Position numbers and translations under genes: made by a program
NCBI GenBank assembly: GCA_001552895.1
Contig: KQ959616.1
Coordinates: 1 to 58,568 of the forward strand
Length of the DNA stretch: 58,568 nt
Source: Tissierellia bacterium KA00581
GTDB taxonomy: Bacteria; Bacillota; Clostridia; Tissierellales; Peptoniphilaceae
Reading direction: 5' to 3'
Shown: positions 1 to 7,879 of the stretch, in pieces
Position numbering within the stretch: the first letter of the stretch is position 1
How the letters are laid out: each line of letters opens with the position of its first letter
The notes under the pieces: model-generated
The model's input: only the letters and a program-made list of their open reading frames with translations
What the model was told of the DNA's origin: nothing
Databases searched by the model: none

Positions 1-5
1 GTGAG

Positions 6-26
6 AGGGAGGAGAAAGTCCTCCCT
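6..26. terminator. Hairpin before repA
   Basis: A perfect 8-bp inverted repeat (AGGGAGGA / TCCTCCCT, 5-nt loop) lies 45 bases before the first gene. There is no clear T-tract, so it may be a leader hairpin or the end of an upstream gene's terminator rather than a strong terminator. Confidence 0.4.
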
Positions 27-70
27 ACTCGATTGCCAAAAAATATTAAGAATATAGGAAGGAGAAAGTT

Positions 71-1072
71 ATGAATATTAAATTTAGCTATTATTACGGA
101 AAAGAAGCAGATCAATACTCCTTCTTTAAAATACCGAAGATTTTATATACAGATAGCATTTTTAAAACATTAAGTAGCGATGCAAAAGTTTTGTATGCTA
201 TTTTGCTTGATAGAATGAGCTTATCTATGAAAAATGGGTGGTTAGATGAAGAAAACAAAGTGTTTATCATATTTACCATAGATGAAATAGAAGAAACTAT
301 GAATATAGGTAGGAACAAGGCAGTCAACATTATGAAAGAAATACAAGACTTTGGACTGATAGAAAAGAAAAGAAGAGGGCTTGGAAAACCGAACATAATC
401 TATGTAAAAAGTTTTCTTGTAGAAACCATGGAAGAAAACAGCACAGTGAGAGAAGAAACTTGTGAAGATAGAAGTTTAAATGACACATTTCAAGAAGTTT
501 CAAAAGTAAACTTACAGAAGTTTGAAAAACAAACTTCAAGAAATTTAAAAACCAAACTTCAAGAAGTTTCAAAAACAAACTGTAATAAGACTAATATAAA
601 TAAAACTAAAAAGAGTGATACTGATATTAGTAAGACCACCTCCATAGGTAAAACCGCACATAAGAGAAAATTGAAAACAGGGGAAGGAGGTCAAATAGAA
701 AGAAATATAAAGCAAAATATTTCGTATTTAGATTTTATGGATAGAGATAGTCCTACAAAAGAAGCGATAGATTTTATCGTAGAAATTATGGTAGATGTAG
801 TTGAAGGTAAAAGAGATTTGAAAATAAACCAGAACTGGCTAAGTTATGAAAAAATTAGAGAAAGGTTACTGGAAATTAAAAAAGAGCATATAGAGTATGT
901 CTTATCCGTTCTAAAAGAAAATACATCTAAGATTACACATTTTAGGGCATATCTATTATCTATTCTCTACAATGCACCTATAAACTCTATTTATTACAGT
1001 AAACAAGAAAAAAATATAGGAAATTATGCTGATGATGAAAAGATATGGCAAGATTTTCTGAAAGAAAAATAA
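71..1072 (+). CDS. Replication initiator, RepA_N family
   Basis: 333 residues. The first 115 or so residues match the RepA N-terminal winged-helix pattern: FFKIPKILY near residue 20, then LSSDAKVLYAILLDRM, and a helix-turn-helix-like IDEIEETMNIGRNKAVNIMKEI near 75-95, followed by the wing GLIEKKRRGLGKPNIIYV. The middle (about 120-220) is Lys/Thr/Ser-rich and probably disordered, and the C-terminal 110 residues form a helical domain. In Tn1549-type elements this protein starts the replication module and is thought to bind the element's replication origin. The start is set by the strong AGGAAGGAG site 8 bases before ATG 71. The DnaC-like loader follows 40 bases later, consistent with an initiator plus helicase-loader pair. 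Confidence 0.85.
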   Translation: MNIKFSYYYGKEADQYSFFKIPKILYTDSIFKTLSSDAKVLYAILLDRMSLSMKNGWLDEENKVFIIFTIDEIEETMNIGRNKAVNIMKEIQDFGLIEKKRRGLGKPNIIYVKSFLVETMEENSTVREETCEDRSLNDTFQEVSKVNLQKFEKQTSRNLKTKLQEVSKTNCNKTNINKTKKSDTDISKTTSIGKTAHKRKLKTGEGGQIERNIKQNISYLDFMDRDSPTKEAIDFIVEIMVDVVEGKRDLKINQNWLSYEKIRERLLEIKKEHIEYVLSVLKENTSKITHFRAYLLSILYNAPINSIYYSKQEKNIGNYADDEKIWQDFLKEK

Positions 1073-1111
1073 TTGAAAGGCTATAAAAATTAGTGAAAGA
1101 GAGGGTTAATA

Positions 1112-1966
1112 ATGGAAACTACAAGAGAACTTTTTGATAAGGTATTTGAAAATATGGAAAAGAATATGCTAAATGAGAAAAATGGAGACTATGTAAGTGA
1201 TGAAGATGGACTTGTCTATTGTGGGAAATGCCATACAGCCAAGCAGCAGATGGCAAAGATTGGCGGTATTTTAAGAAAAATTCCTAAAAATTGTGATTGT
1301 AGAAGTAAAGAGATAGAACAAGAACGAAAAGAAAAGGAAGAATTTGAACGCAGTATGCGTATAGGTAGACTTAAAAGTATGGCATTTGATGACAATCTTT
1401 TATATAAACAAACCTTTGAGGGGGAAGATGGAAGTTTGGAACATAAACAGGTAGGGTTAAACTATGTGAAGCATTTTGAGAATATGGAAAAAGAAAATAT
1501 AGGCCTTATATTAACAGGTGCAGTAGGAACTGGAAAAACATATTTGGCATCCTCTATTGCAAATGCTTTGATAGAAAAAGGAATATCGGTTAGAATGACA
1601 AACTTTGGAGTGATATTAAACGATATGATGAATCTACAGATAGATAAAAATAAGTATATCAAAAATCTAAACAGTAATAGGCTTTTGATTATAGATGATT
1701 TTGGAATACAAAGAGATACATCATTTGCCTTAGAACATATCTTTAACATCATAGACAGCAGATATAGGGCAAATAAGCCGATTATTGTTACTACAAATTT
1801 GTCTATTTCTCACCTGATGAATACAAAAGATTTAAAAGAAAAGAGAATCTATTCCAGACTTCTTGAAATGGCAACACCTCTTATCTTCAATGGAGAAAAC
1901 CATAGATTAAAAACAATGAGAGAAAAGGCTATGGCAGCCAATTTAATTTTGATGGAAGGTAGGTGA
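1112..1966 (+). CDS. DnaC/IstB-like helicase-loader ATPase
   Basis: 284 residues, AAA+ ATPase of the DnaC/DnaI type. Near the N-terminus a CGKC pair and a CDC motif (residues about 38-68) form a probable zinc site, as in element-borne DnaC proteins. Walker A is GAVGTGKT at about residue 136 and Walker B is LLIIDDFG at about 189, followed by a sensor-1 stretch IIVTTNLS. It probably loads a host or element helicase at the origin recognised by the RepA_N protein just upstream. The next gene starts 5 bases after the stop, so the genes are co-transcribed. Confidence 0.85.
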   Translation: METTRELFDKVFENMEKNMLNEKNGDYVSDEDGLVYCGKCHTAKQQMAKIGGILRKIPKNCDCRSKEIEQERKEKEEFERSMRIGRLKSMAFDDNLLYKQTFEGEDGSLEHKQVGLNYVKHFENMEKENIGLILTGAVGTGKTYLASSIANALIEKGISVRMTNFGVILNDMMNLQIDKNKYIKNLNSNRLLIIDDFGIQRDTSFALEHIFNIIDSRYRANKPIIVTTNLSISHLMNTKDLKEKRIYSRLLEMATPLIFNGENHRLKTMREKAMAANLILMEGR

Positions 1967-1970
1967 TATT

Positions 1971-2456
1971 TTGATAAATGAAGAAGTAACAAGACAAGTA
2001 ATCGCTGTAAAGAAAAAGGCACTTCATTTAACAGCAAGAGAAGTTCTAAAACTGATGAAAATGTTACTTAACAAGGCAGAAAAAGAGAAAAATGGATTAA
2101 AAGATCTGATTGCTAAACAAAAACCGACGACAGTAAAGGATTTAGTGAAAAAAGGTAAGGTTGAAACCTTAGAGTTAAATGATGTGGACTTAAAAAATCT
2201 AAAAAGAGAGTTAAAGAAAAACGGAGTGAAATTCAGTATAAAAAAAGATTTGACTACTGGCAATAAGATAGTATTTTTTGAGGCAAAAGATGAAAAAGTT
2301 ATGGAACAGGCTTTTAAAGATACAGTTTCAAAATTTGCCGGCAAGGACAAAAAGAGAGAATCTGTGATGGATAAATTAAATCACTTCAAAGAAAAAGTTA
2401 GAAATGCACCTCAAAAAGATAAGATAAAAGAAAAACATCAGGAGCAAAGTTTGTAA
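1971..2456 (+). CDS. PcfB-like (DUF3801) conjugation protein
   Basis: 161 residues from a TTG start preceded by AGGTGAT. The pattern (EEVTRQVIAVKKKALHLTAREVLKLMKMLL, then a fold ending in GNKIVFFEAKDEKVMEQAF) is that of the DUF3801/PcfB family encoded beside VirD4-type coupling proteins. PcfB of pCF10 is reported to be an accessory factor for the relaxosome and coupling protein. The C-terminal tail is basic and carries the motif SVMDKLNHFKEKV, which recurs at the C-termini of three other proteins of this element (see findings). The gene lies between the replication genes and virD4 and is probably in the same operon. Confidence 0.7.
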   Translation: MINEEVTRQVIAVKKKALHLTAREVLKLMKMLLNKAEKEKNGLKDLIAKQKPTTVKDLVKKGKVETLELNDVDLKNLKRELKKNGVKFSIKKDLTTGNKIVFFEAKDEKVMEQAFKDTVSKFAGKDKKRESVMDKLNHFKEKVRNAPQKDKIKEKHQEQSL

Positions 2457-2470
2457 GGAGTGTGAAATAA

Positions 2471-2707
2471 TTGAAAAATCACCTTAAGGAATATTTAGCT
2501 AACAAAGATGAATTTGAAGAAGAATTTATTGAATTTTTAGAGGAAAATGAAGAAGGTGTTGTGCTTCCAATGGATAGGTTAAAAGGTATTTATTTTCAAG
2601 TAAAAACGAAAAGAAATAAAAAAGGGGAAATATACAAAAGACAGATTTTTACAACAGCAAAAGGAAGATATGAAATACTTTCATTATTAAAATACTATGG
2701 TGTTTAG
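2471..2707 (+). CDS. Small conserved-looking protein, function unknown
   Basis: 78 residues from TTG 2471 with AAGGAG about 11 bases upstream. The first half is very acidic (NKDEFEEEFIEFLEENEEG) and the second half is mixed basic and hydrophobic (IYFQVKTKRNKKGEIYKRQIF). No family recognised. It sits 15 bases after the PcfB-like gene and ahead of a broken zinc-ribbon gene and virD4, in a position where Tn1549-type elements carry small accessory ORFs. It has no signal peptide or membrane segment. Confidence 0.6.
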   Translation: MKNHLKEYLANKDEFEEEFIEFLEENEEGVVLPMDRLKGIYFQVKTKRNKKGEIYKRQIFTTAKGRYEILSLLKYYGV

Positions 2708-2762
2708 GCTTAAACTTAAGGTATATTATTAGGACAAGAATATAGAAGGGAAAGCTGATTAA

Positions 2763-2962
2763 ATGAAAAAAATATATGTCCAAGATGTGGTCGCAAGATG
2801 AAACAGCAGTTTATAGGATTTTTACATTTTAAATGTAAAATGAGCTATCATAAAAAATGGTTACTTTGAAAGAACAAGTAAAATGGTATTTGCCTTACAA
2901 AGAAAAAAACAGGTAAAAAAATAAATCAAGTTCCTGTTATCAGGTACAAAGATGAAGAATAG
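2763..2962 (+). pseudogene. Broken small zinc-ribbon protein
   Basis: Translating across frames gives an ancestral protein of about 60 residues. A first part reads NICPRCGRKMKQQFIGF, then KCKMSYHKK, and a second part in another frame reads GYFERTSKMVFALQRKK, then TGKKINQVPVIRYKDEE, ending at TAG 2960-2962. ATG 2763 is followed by a run of seven A and is out of frame with the CPRCG segment; a second shift occurs near 2862. Two frameshifts in a gene of this size mean it is inactive. The CPxCG pair marks a small Cys-rich protein typical of Tn1549-like elements, just before virD4. Confidence 0.6.
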
Positions 2963-2977
2963 AATAATTGAAAGGAT

Positions 2978-4786
2978 GTGATAAAAACGAAGATTTTACA
3001 AGCAATACTAAAAGACATAAAGAATGTGTTTCATATAAGAGATAAGAAAAAGTTTGTATTATTAAACTTACCTTATCTCTTTTTCTTTTATATAGTAAAT
3101 ATCTTCTCAAGACAGGTAAACAGCTATACAGGTGGAGATTTCATAGATAGAAGTATTATAGCACTATCAGATATATCGAATATGTCTTATCTACCGTCTT
3201 TTAGAGCAAATGACATACTTGCAGGTGCTATATTTTCAGCAGTTATATGGTTTGCAGTATATAAAAAAAAGAAAAATGCTAAAAAGTTTAGACAAGGGAG
3301 AGAATATGGTTCAGCCCGATGGGGGAGTTGTAAAGATATTGAGCCTTATGTAGATGAAAAGTTTGAAAACAACATCTTACTTACCAATACAGAACGGCTT
3401 ACGATGAACAGCAGACCGAAAACTCCTAAATATGCGAGGAATAAAAATGTGCTTGTAGTAGGAGGATCCGGAAGTGGTAAAACCAGATTTTTTGTAAAAC
3501 CGAACCTTATGCAAATGCATTCATCTTATGTTGTAACTGATCCCAAAGGAACTGTCCTTGTTGAGTGTGGGAAGATGCTTGAGAAAAATGGATATGAAAT
3601 AAAAGTGCTAAATACTATAAATTTTAAAAAATCAATGCATTACAATCCCTTTGCTTACTTAAGAAGTGAAAAAGATATATTGAAACTCGTGCAGACAATA
3701 ATGGTGAATACTAAGGGAGAAGGAGAAAAATCAAGTGAGGATTTTTGGACGAAAGCCGAGCGATTGTATTACACAGCCTTAATAGGCTATTTATATTACG
3801 AAGCACCGATTGAAGAACAAAATTTTGCAACACTTCTTGCTTTTATTGATGCTAGTGAGGTTAGAGAAGAAGATGAGAATTTCAAAAATGCAGTAGATTA
3901 TATTTTTGAAGCATTAGAAAAAGAAAAACCGAACCATTTTGCAGTCAAGCAATATAAAAAGTACAAATTAGCAGCAGGAAAAACAGCGAAATCTATTCTT
4001 ATATCATGCGGAGCAAGACTTGCTCCCTTTGATATTGGGGAGCTAAGAAATTTAATGGAATATGATGAAATGGGGCTTGATACCATAGGAGATAAAAAGA
4101 CAGCACTTTTTATCATCATATCAGACACTGATGATACCTTTAACTTTGTGGTGGCAATGATGTATACCCAGCTTTTCAATTTGCTTTGTGATAAAGCAGA
4201 TGACGAATATGGAGGAAGATTACCCGTTCATGTAAGATGTTTACTTGATGAATTTAGCAACATCGGGCAGATACCAAAATTTGAAAAACTCATTGCAACC
4301 ATTCGTTCTAGAGAAATATCCGCAAGTATTATCCTTCAAGCTAAATCACAACTTAAAGCCATTTACAAAGACCATGCTGAAACGATTCAGGGGAATTGTG
4401 ATAGTGAGTTATTTTTAGGTGGAAAAGAAGGAACAACAATAAAGGAGCTGTCGGAGAACTTGGGGAAAGAAACCATAGACCTTTACAATACATCAGAAAC
4501 AAGGTCTAATCAAAAATCTTTTGGACTAAACTATCAAAAACTTGGGAAAGAACTGATGAGTAGAGATGAGCTTAAAATAATGGATGGTGGAAAGTGTATC
4601 TTGGAAATAAGAGGGGCAAGACCTTTTTTCAGTGATAAGTTTGATATAACCAAGCATAAGAACTACAAACTGCTCTCCGACTACAACGAAAAAAATGCCT
4701 TTGATATAGAGAAATACTTAAAAAGAAAAGATAAGGTCAACCTAAAGGAAAATATGAAAATAACAGTGGTTGATATGGATGTATAA
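2978..4786 (+). CDS. VirD4/TraG-type coupling ATPase
   Basis: 602 residues. Two membrane segments near the N-terminus (about 28-46 and 78-95) anchor the ATPase. Walker A GGSGSGKT is at about residue 162 and Walker B CLLDEFSNIG at about 421; QGNCDSELFLGGKEGTTIKELSE is the TraG/TraM-recognition-like C-terminal part. It couples the relaxase-DNA complex to the type IV secretion channel. The length is as expected for the CD1115-type family. The GTG start is uncertain because the AAGGA sequence is only 3 bases away; a second in-frame GTG exists at 3026. An accessory PcfB-like gene lies upstream. Confidence 0.92.
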   Translation: MIKTKILQAILKDIKNVFHIRDKKKFVLLNLPYLFFFYIVNIFSRQVNSYTGGDFIDRSIIALSDISNMSYLPSFRANDILAGAIFSAVIWFAVYKKKKNAKKFRQGREYGSARWGSCKDIEPYVDEKFENNILLTNTERLTMNSRPKTPKYARNKNVLVVGGSGSGKTRFFVKPNLMQMHSSYVVTDPKGTVLVECGKMLEKNGYEIKVLNTINFKKSMHYNPFAYLRSEKDILKLVQTIMVNTKGEGEKSSEDFWTKAERLYYTALIGYLYYEAPIEEQNFATLLAFIDASEVREEDENFKNAVDYIFEALEKEKPNHFAVKQYKKYKLAAGKTAKSILISCGARLAPFDIGELRNLMEYDEMGLDTIGDKKTALFIIISDTDDTFNFVVAMMYTQLFNLLCDKADDEYGGRLPVHVRCLLDEFSNIGQIPKFEKLIATIRSREISASIILQAKSQLKAIYKDHAETIQGNCDSELFLGGKEGTTIKELSENLGKETIDLYNTSETRSNQKSFGLNYQKLGKELMSRDELKIMDGGKCILEIRGARPFFSDKFDITKHKNYKLLSDYNEKNAFDIEKYLKRKDKVNLKENMKITVVDMDV

Positions 4787-4797
4787 GGATTTAAGGG

Positions 4798-4823
4798 AAC
4801 CTTTGTTCAAAATGAGCAGAAGT
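4798..4823. repeat. Palindromic repeat family, copy 1
   Basis: TTTGTTCAAAATGAGCAGAA begins 12 bases after the virD4 stop. It is an imperfect palindrome matching the copies at 5101, 6243 and 7814. Confidence 0.55.
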
Positions 4824-4860
4824 GTCTATCGGATTAAATTTTGGAAAGGAATATTTAAGA

Positions 4861-5010
4861 ATGACTGAGCTTGAAAGAACAGAAATACGAATTGAAAAAG
4901 AACAAAAGAAATTACAACAGATAAAAAATAGGATCAGACTATTAAATCAAAGATTGAAATACCTGAAAAAGAAAGAAGAAATTCACAAAATGTATATCGG
5001 TCAAAAGTAA
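4861..5010 (+). CDS. Small coiled-coil protein, DUF3847-like
   Basis: 49 residues from ATG 4861 (MTELERTEIRIEKEQKK..., ending IHKMYIGQK). The protein is one long basic coiled-coil helix (LQQIKNRIRLLNQRLKYLKKKEE), the pattern of the small DUF3847 proteins between virD4 and the relaxase or VirB genes in Tn1549-like elements. A longer in-frame reading from 4822 exists, but it starts inside a palindromic repeat and lacks a ribosome site. Role unknown. A terminator follows directly. Confidence 0.55.
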   Translation: MTELERTEIRIEKEQKKLQQIKNRIRLLNQRLKYLKKKEEIHKMYIGQK

Positions 5011-5047
5011 AGACTTAAGATAAATATAAATCTTAGTCTTTTTTTAT
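5009..5047 (+). terminator. Rho-independent terminator after DUF3847-like gene
   Basis: AAAGACTTAAGAT pairs with ATCTTAGTCTTT (one bulge), with a T-tract TTTTTTT at the 3' side. It overlaps the stop codon of the small gene and would separate the virD4 unit from the methylase unit. Confidence 0.7.
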
Positions 5048-5073
5048 TCTAAGAGTAAAGGAGAAATGATTCA

Positions 5074-5178
5074 ATGAAGGCAAAAGGAAGAAGTCCTCCG
5101 ACTTTAGTTCAAAATGAGCAGAGTGGAAGATATAAAAATACAAAGTTCATATACATTATGAAAGTAGAAAAGAGGTGA
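5074..5178 (+). CDS. Possible 34-residue leader peptide
   Basis: ATG 5074 with AAAGGAG about 10 bases upstream opens a 34-residue frame (MKAKGRSPPTLVQNEQSG..., ending IMKVEKR) that stops 6 bases before the methylase frame begins. It spans palindromic repeat copy 2. It could be a translated leader coupled to the methylase or chance; no family recognised. Confidence 0.25.
   Translation: MKAKGRSPPTLVQNEQSGRYKNTKFIYIMKVEKR
5101..5125. repeat. Palindromic repeat family, copy 2
   Basis: CTTTAGTTCAAAATGAGCAG and following bases; shares about 18 of 20 core bases with copy 1. It is located in the leader of the cytosine methylase. Confidence 0.55.
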
Positions 5179-5184
5179 TGTAAG

Positions 5185-6276
5185 TTAAAAGAAATAACAC
5201 TTGGAAGTTTATTTGATGGAATAGGAGTATTTCCTTTAGCAGCAGAAAATGTAGGGATAAAAACAGTATGGGCAAGTGAAATTGATAAAAAAGCAATATC
5301 TATATCTAAAAGGCATTTTCCGGATGTAGAGCATTTAGGAGATATAACAAAACTAGAGGCAAGAGATATAGAGCCGGTGGATATAATAACCTTTGGTTCT
5401 CCCTGTCAAAATTTTTCAAAAGCTGGGGATTTAACAGGACTTAGTGGAGAGAAATCATCTCTTTTCTATCAAGCGATACGATTGATAAGAGAAATGAGGT
5501 GTGTAACAAATGGGAGTTATCCAACTTTCGCTATTTGGGAGAACGTCATGGGAGCTTTTGTATCAGGAGATCGGTTGGATTTTAGAGCCGTCCTTGAATC
5601 CTTCAGTAGCACCAAAATTCCAATGCCTACACTTAAATGGGCAAATGCAGGAATGGTGCGAGGGAGAGAATTTGAGCTTTGTTGGAGAGTCTTGGACGCC
5701 CAATATTTCGGAGAGCCGAAGCTCCTTCAAAGAAGAAAGAGAATATTTATTGTCTGCGATTTTAGAGGATTTCGTTCCCACAAAATACTATATAAGCCCG
5801 AAGACTTGCTCAAAGATTTTAAAACTATCGGAAATATCGAAGATAAGGATACCAAGTCCGATCGAAGAGATTCTGATAAAACAGGGAGGGAAATACCAAA
5901 CATCAGACCCTTTCAAGATAGAAAAATGCGAGGAGGTGCAAAAGGAAGAAATGAAACTCTTTTTAGAAACAGCTTCGGAAAGCCAAATGAACCTTTTCCA
6001 ACTCTATTAGCATCCAATCCAACGATGTTTGCGTATTGGATAGCCGGGAAAGAAGAAGAGGGATTTATTAGATATTTAACACCGATAGAGTGTGAAAGGC
6101 TGATGGGACTGCCGGATAACTACACAAAATATGGAGAAGACAGAAAAATTATATTAGACAGTGCAAGGTATAAAGCACTTGGAAATGCGATTGCCTTACC
6201 TTGTGTAGAGTATATTATGGCAGGGATAAAAGAAGAATTTTTAACTTCTGTTCCAAATGAACAGAAGTTGGAATGA
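5185..6276 (+). CDS. C5-cytosine DNA methyltransferase, start codon missing
   Basis: The open frame encodes about 363 residues with the family motifs in order: motif I SLFDGIGVFPLAAENVG near the start, motif IV GSPCQNFSKAG with catalytic Cys at about 72, motif VI WENV at about 119, the QRRKRIFIV strand, and motif X ALGNAIALPC. It methylates cytosine in DNA and may protect the element from restriction in new hosts. Codon 5185-5187 is TTA exactly where the start should be, 7 bases after GAGGTG. No ATG, GTG or TTG lies in frame before GTG 5377, which would remove motif I. Either a non-standard start is used or the gene was silenced by one substitution of TTG/ATG. A second open frame overlaps the middle (5510-6010). 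Palindromic repeat copy 3 forms the last codons. Confidence 0.8.
   Translation, partial: LKEITLGSLFDGIGVFPLAAENVGIKTVWASEIDKKAISISKRHFPDVEHLGDITKLEARDIEPVDIITFGSPCQNFSKAGDLTGLSGEKSSLFYQAIRLIREMRCVTNGSYPTFAIWENVMGAFVSGDRLDFRAVLESFSSTKIPMPTLKWANAGMVRGREFELCWRVLDAQYFGEPKLLQRRKRIFIVCDFRGFRSHKILYKPEDLLKDFKTIGNIEDKDTKSDRRDSDKTGREIPNIRPFQDRKMRGGAKGRNETLFRNSFGKPNEPFPTLLASNPTMFAYWIAGKEEEGFIRYLTPIECERLMGLPDNYTKYGEDRKIILDSARYKALGNAIALPCVEYIMAGIKEEFLTSVPNEQKLE
5510..6010 (+). CDS. Overlapping open frame inside the cytosine methylase
   Basis: 166 codons stay open in the second frame across the variable and motif VIII region of the methylase, unusual for such AT-rich DNA. An ATG at 5510 has GAGGTG 8 bases upstream. 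The translation contains VPTKYYISPKTCSKIL, resembling a sequence (VPxKYYLSPKAC) that I recall being annotated in phage DNA beside or overlapping similar methylases. It could be a genuine overprinted gene or a by-product of constraint on the methylase frame; I cannot decide without comparisons. Confidence 0.3.
   Translation: MGVIQLSLFGRTSWELLYQEIGWILEPSLNPSVAPKFQCLHLNGQMQEWCEGENLSFVGESWTPNISESRSSFKEEREYLLSAILEDFVPTKYYISPKTCSKILKLSEISKIRIPSPIEEILIKQGGKYQTSDPFKIEKCEEVQKEEMKLFLETASESQMNLFQLY
6243..6269. repeat. Palindromic repeat family, copy 3 (perfect palindrome)
   Basis: AACTTCTGTTC and GAACAGAAGTT are perfect 11-bp arms around CAAAT. It encodes the last residues of the methylase (TSVPNEQKLE). 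Confidence 0.65.
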
Positions 6277-6309
6277 AAAAGAAAAAATGAAATATGAAAG
6301 AATATAGAT

Positions 6310-6346
6310 AAGACCATGACAAATTGTAAAAGTTGTGGTCTTTTTT
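6310..6346 (+). terminator. Rho-independent terminator after methylase
   Basis: AAGACCATGACAA pairs with TTGTGGTCTT (2-nt bulge), followed by TTTTTT. It ends the methylase unit ahead of ssb. Confidence 0.75.
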
Positions 6347-6384
6347 ATTTGCAATGAACATGAATATAAAAAATGGAGGAAAAT

Positions 6385-6729
6385 ATGCAAAAAGAAATGC
6401 TAAATATCAATGGAAATTTAATTAATGAAGTAGAGATGAAAACCATTCAGGGAAAAGACAAAGAAGTAACAGTTGCAAACTTTACGCTCTTTAGAAAAAT
6501 GGGCAATGAAGGAGAAAAAAAGAAAGAATATATCAATTGTAATGTTTACGGAGAAAAGACGGAACTTACAAAGGAATTTGAAAAAGGAGATTTTATCCAT
6601 GTATACGGATATTACAAAGAAGTTCAAAAAGAGGATAAAACCTACAAAAACTTTATTGTAAGGCATGTCAATAAAATCGACAAAGAAATGGAAAAGAAAA
6701 AAGAACAGGAAGAAAACAAGGAGGAATAA
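6385..6729 (+). CDS. Single-stranded DNA-binding protein (SSB-like)
   Basis: 114 residues from ATG 6385, chosen over ATG 6373 because GGAGG (6375-6379) lies between them. The sequence is a single OB fold: NINGNLINEVEMKTIQGK, VTVANFTLFRK, YINCNVYGEKTELTKEFEKGDFIHVYG, FIVRHVNKI. It lacks the usual acidic C-terminal tip DDDIPF and ends in a Lys/Glu-rich tail. It would coat transferred single strands. A paralogous OB fold forms the C-terminal part of the protein at 33233-34678. Confidence 0.8.
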   Translation: MQKEMLNINGNLINEVEMKTIQGKDKEVTVANFTLFRKMGNEGEKKKEYINCNVYGEKTELTKEFEKGDFIHVYGYYKEVQKEDKTYKNFIVRHVNKIDKEMEKKKEQEENKEE

Positions 6730-6732
6730 ATT

Positions 6733-6948
6733 ATGGATTTTTTTGTACAAGCAGTAAATGTGCTTAAAATTTTGGTTATGGCAATCGGAGCAGGACTTGG
6801 TGCATGGGGAGTTATCAACTTACTCGAAGGATATGGATCGGATAATCCCGGGGCAAAATCGCAAGGCATCAAGCAATTGATGAGCGGTGGAGGAATTGTT
6901 TTGATAGGGCTAAAACTCATTCCACTACTTGCTAACGTCTTGAAATAA
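6733..6948 (+). CDS. Maff2/VirB2-like small membrane protein
   Basis: 71 residues with two hydrophobic helices (about 8-28, LKILVMAIGAGLGAWGVINL, and 50-68, GGGIVLIGLKLIPLLANVL) joined by a polar loop GYGSDNPGAKSQGIKQL. This is the Maff2 pattern, the small pilin-like component found just before the VirB6-like gene in Tn1549-type systems. The stop overlaps the next ATG (TAATG), indicating translational coupling. Confidence 0.8.
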   Translation: MDFFVQAVNVLKILVMAIGAGLGAWGVINLLEGYGSDNPGAKSQGIKQLMSGGGIVLIGLKLIPLLANVLK

Positions 6949-7811
6949 TGTTTGACTTATTTGGAAAGATAGAAGAGTTTTTCAAGGATATTATGATTGA
7001 TATTATTAAAGATAATCTTTCTGCAATGCTTGTGGATATTAATGACAAAGTAGGAACAGTTGCAGGAGAAGTAGGAAAGACTCCGGGTTCTTGGAACTCG
7101 GAGGTCTTTACCTTCATCAAATCAATCAACACAAATGTTGTTTTGCCCATAGCAGCCATAATTCTAACCGCAATACTTTGTATAGAGCTGATTCAAGTGG
7201 TGCTGAGAAAAAATTCTATGCAAGATACAGATACCTTTGAATTTTTTAAGTATATCATTAAGATGTGGATAGCTATATGGCTTGTTTCTCACGCTTTTGA
7301 TTTTTCAATGGCAGTCTTTGATGTTGCACAGTCCATGATAGGAAAGGCGGCAGGTGTTGTGGGGACAAGTGCCAACATCACACCTGGTAATTTTGATGCT
7401 ATGGTTGATGCCCTAAAAACAAAGGAACTTGGAACACTCATTGGAATTGCACTGGAGACGGGATTGGTTAAATTTTCTTTGACGGTTCTATCCATCCTAA
7501 TCACTGTAATTCTATATGGAAGAATGATTGAAATATATATTTACTGTTCTGTTTGTGCAATACCATTTTCTACAATGGGAAATAAGGAATGGTCAAATAT
7601 TGGAACAAACTATATTAAATCTTTATTTGCACTTGGGCTTCAAGGACTCTTTATCCTAATCTTTTTTGGAATTTATGCAGTTCTGGTCAAAACGGTAAAC
7701 TTTACGGATATTCACGCAAGTATTTTACAGGTATTGGCATATGGAGTGATTCTTGGAGTCATGATGATGAAATCGGGAAGTATCGCAAAGGCGATTTTAA
7801 ATAGCCACTAA
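6948..7811 (+). CDS. VirB6/TrbL-like channel protein
   Basis: 287 residues with five or six membrane segments (for example IAAIILTAILCIELIQVVL near 65-85, the stretch around 95-120, LTVLSILITVILYGRMIEIYIYC near 175-200, and the last 60 residues with GVILGVMMMKSG). The order and pattern match the CD1112-type VirB6-like conjugation proteins, which form the inner channel. It is coupled to Maff2 upstream; palindromic repeat copy 4 follows the stop. Confidence 0.85.
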   Translation: MFDLFGKIEEFFKDIMIDIIKDNLSAMLVDINDKVGTVAGEVGKTPGSWNSEVFTFIKSINTNVVLPIAAIILTAILCIELIQVVLRKNSMQDTDTFEFFKYIIKMWIAIWLVSHAFDFSMAVFDVAQSMIGKAAGVVGTSANITPGNFDAMVDALKTKELGTLIGIALETGLVKFSLTVLSILITVILYGRMIEIYIYCSVCAIPFSTMGNKEWSNIGTNYIKSLFALGLQGLFILIFFGIYAVLVKTVNFTDIHASILQVLAYGVILGVMMMKSGSIAKAILNSH

Positions 7812-7813
7812 AT

Positions 7814-7839
7814 AACTTCAGTTCAAAATGAGTAAAAGT
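7814..7839. repeat. Palindromic repeat family, copy 4
   Basis: ACTTCAGTTCAAAATGAGTA with flanking AAAAGTG, an imperfect palindrome directly after the virB6 stop. Confidence 0.55.
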
Positions 7840-7879
7840 GAATAAGATAGCTAAAAAAATATAATTATTGGAGGTAAGA

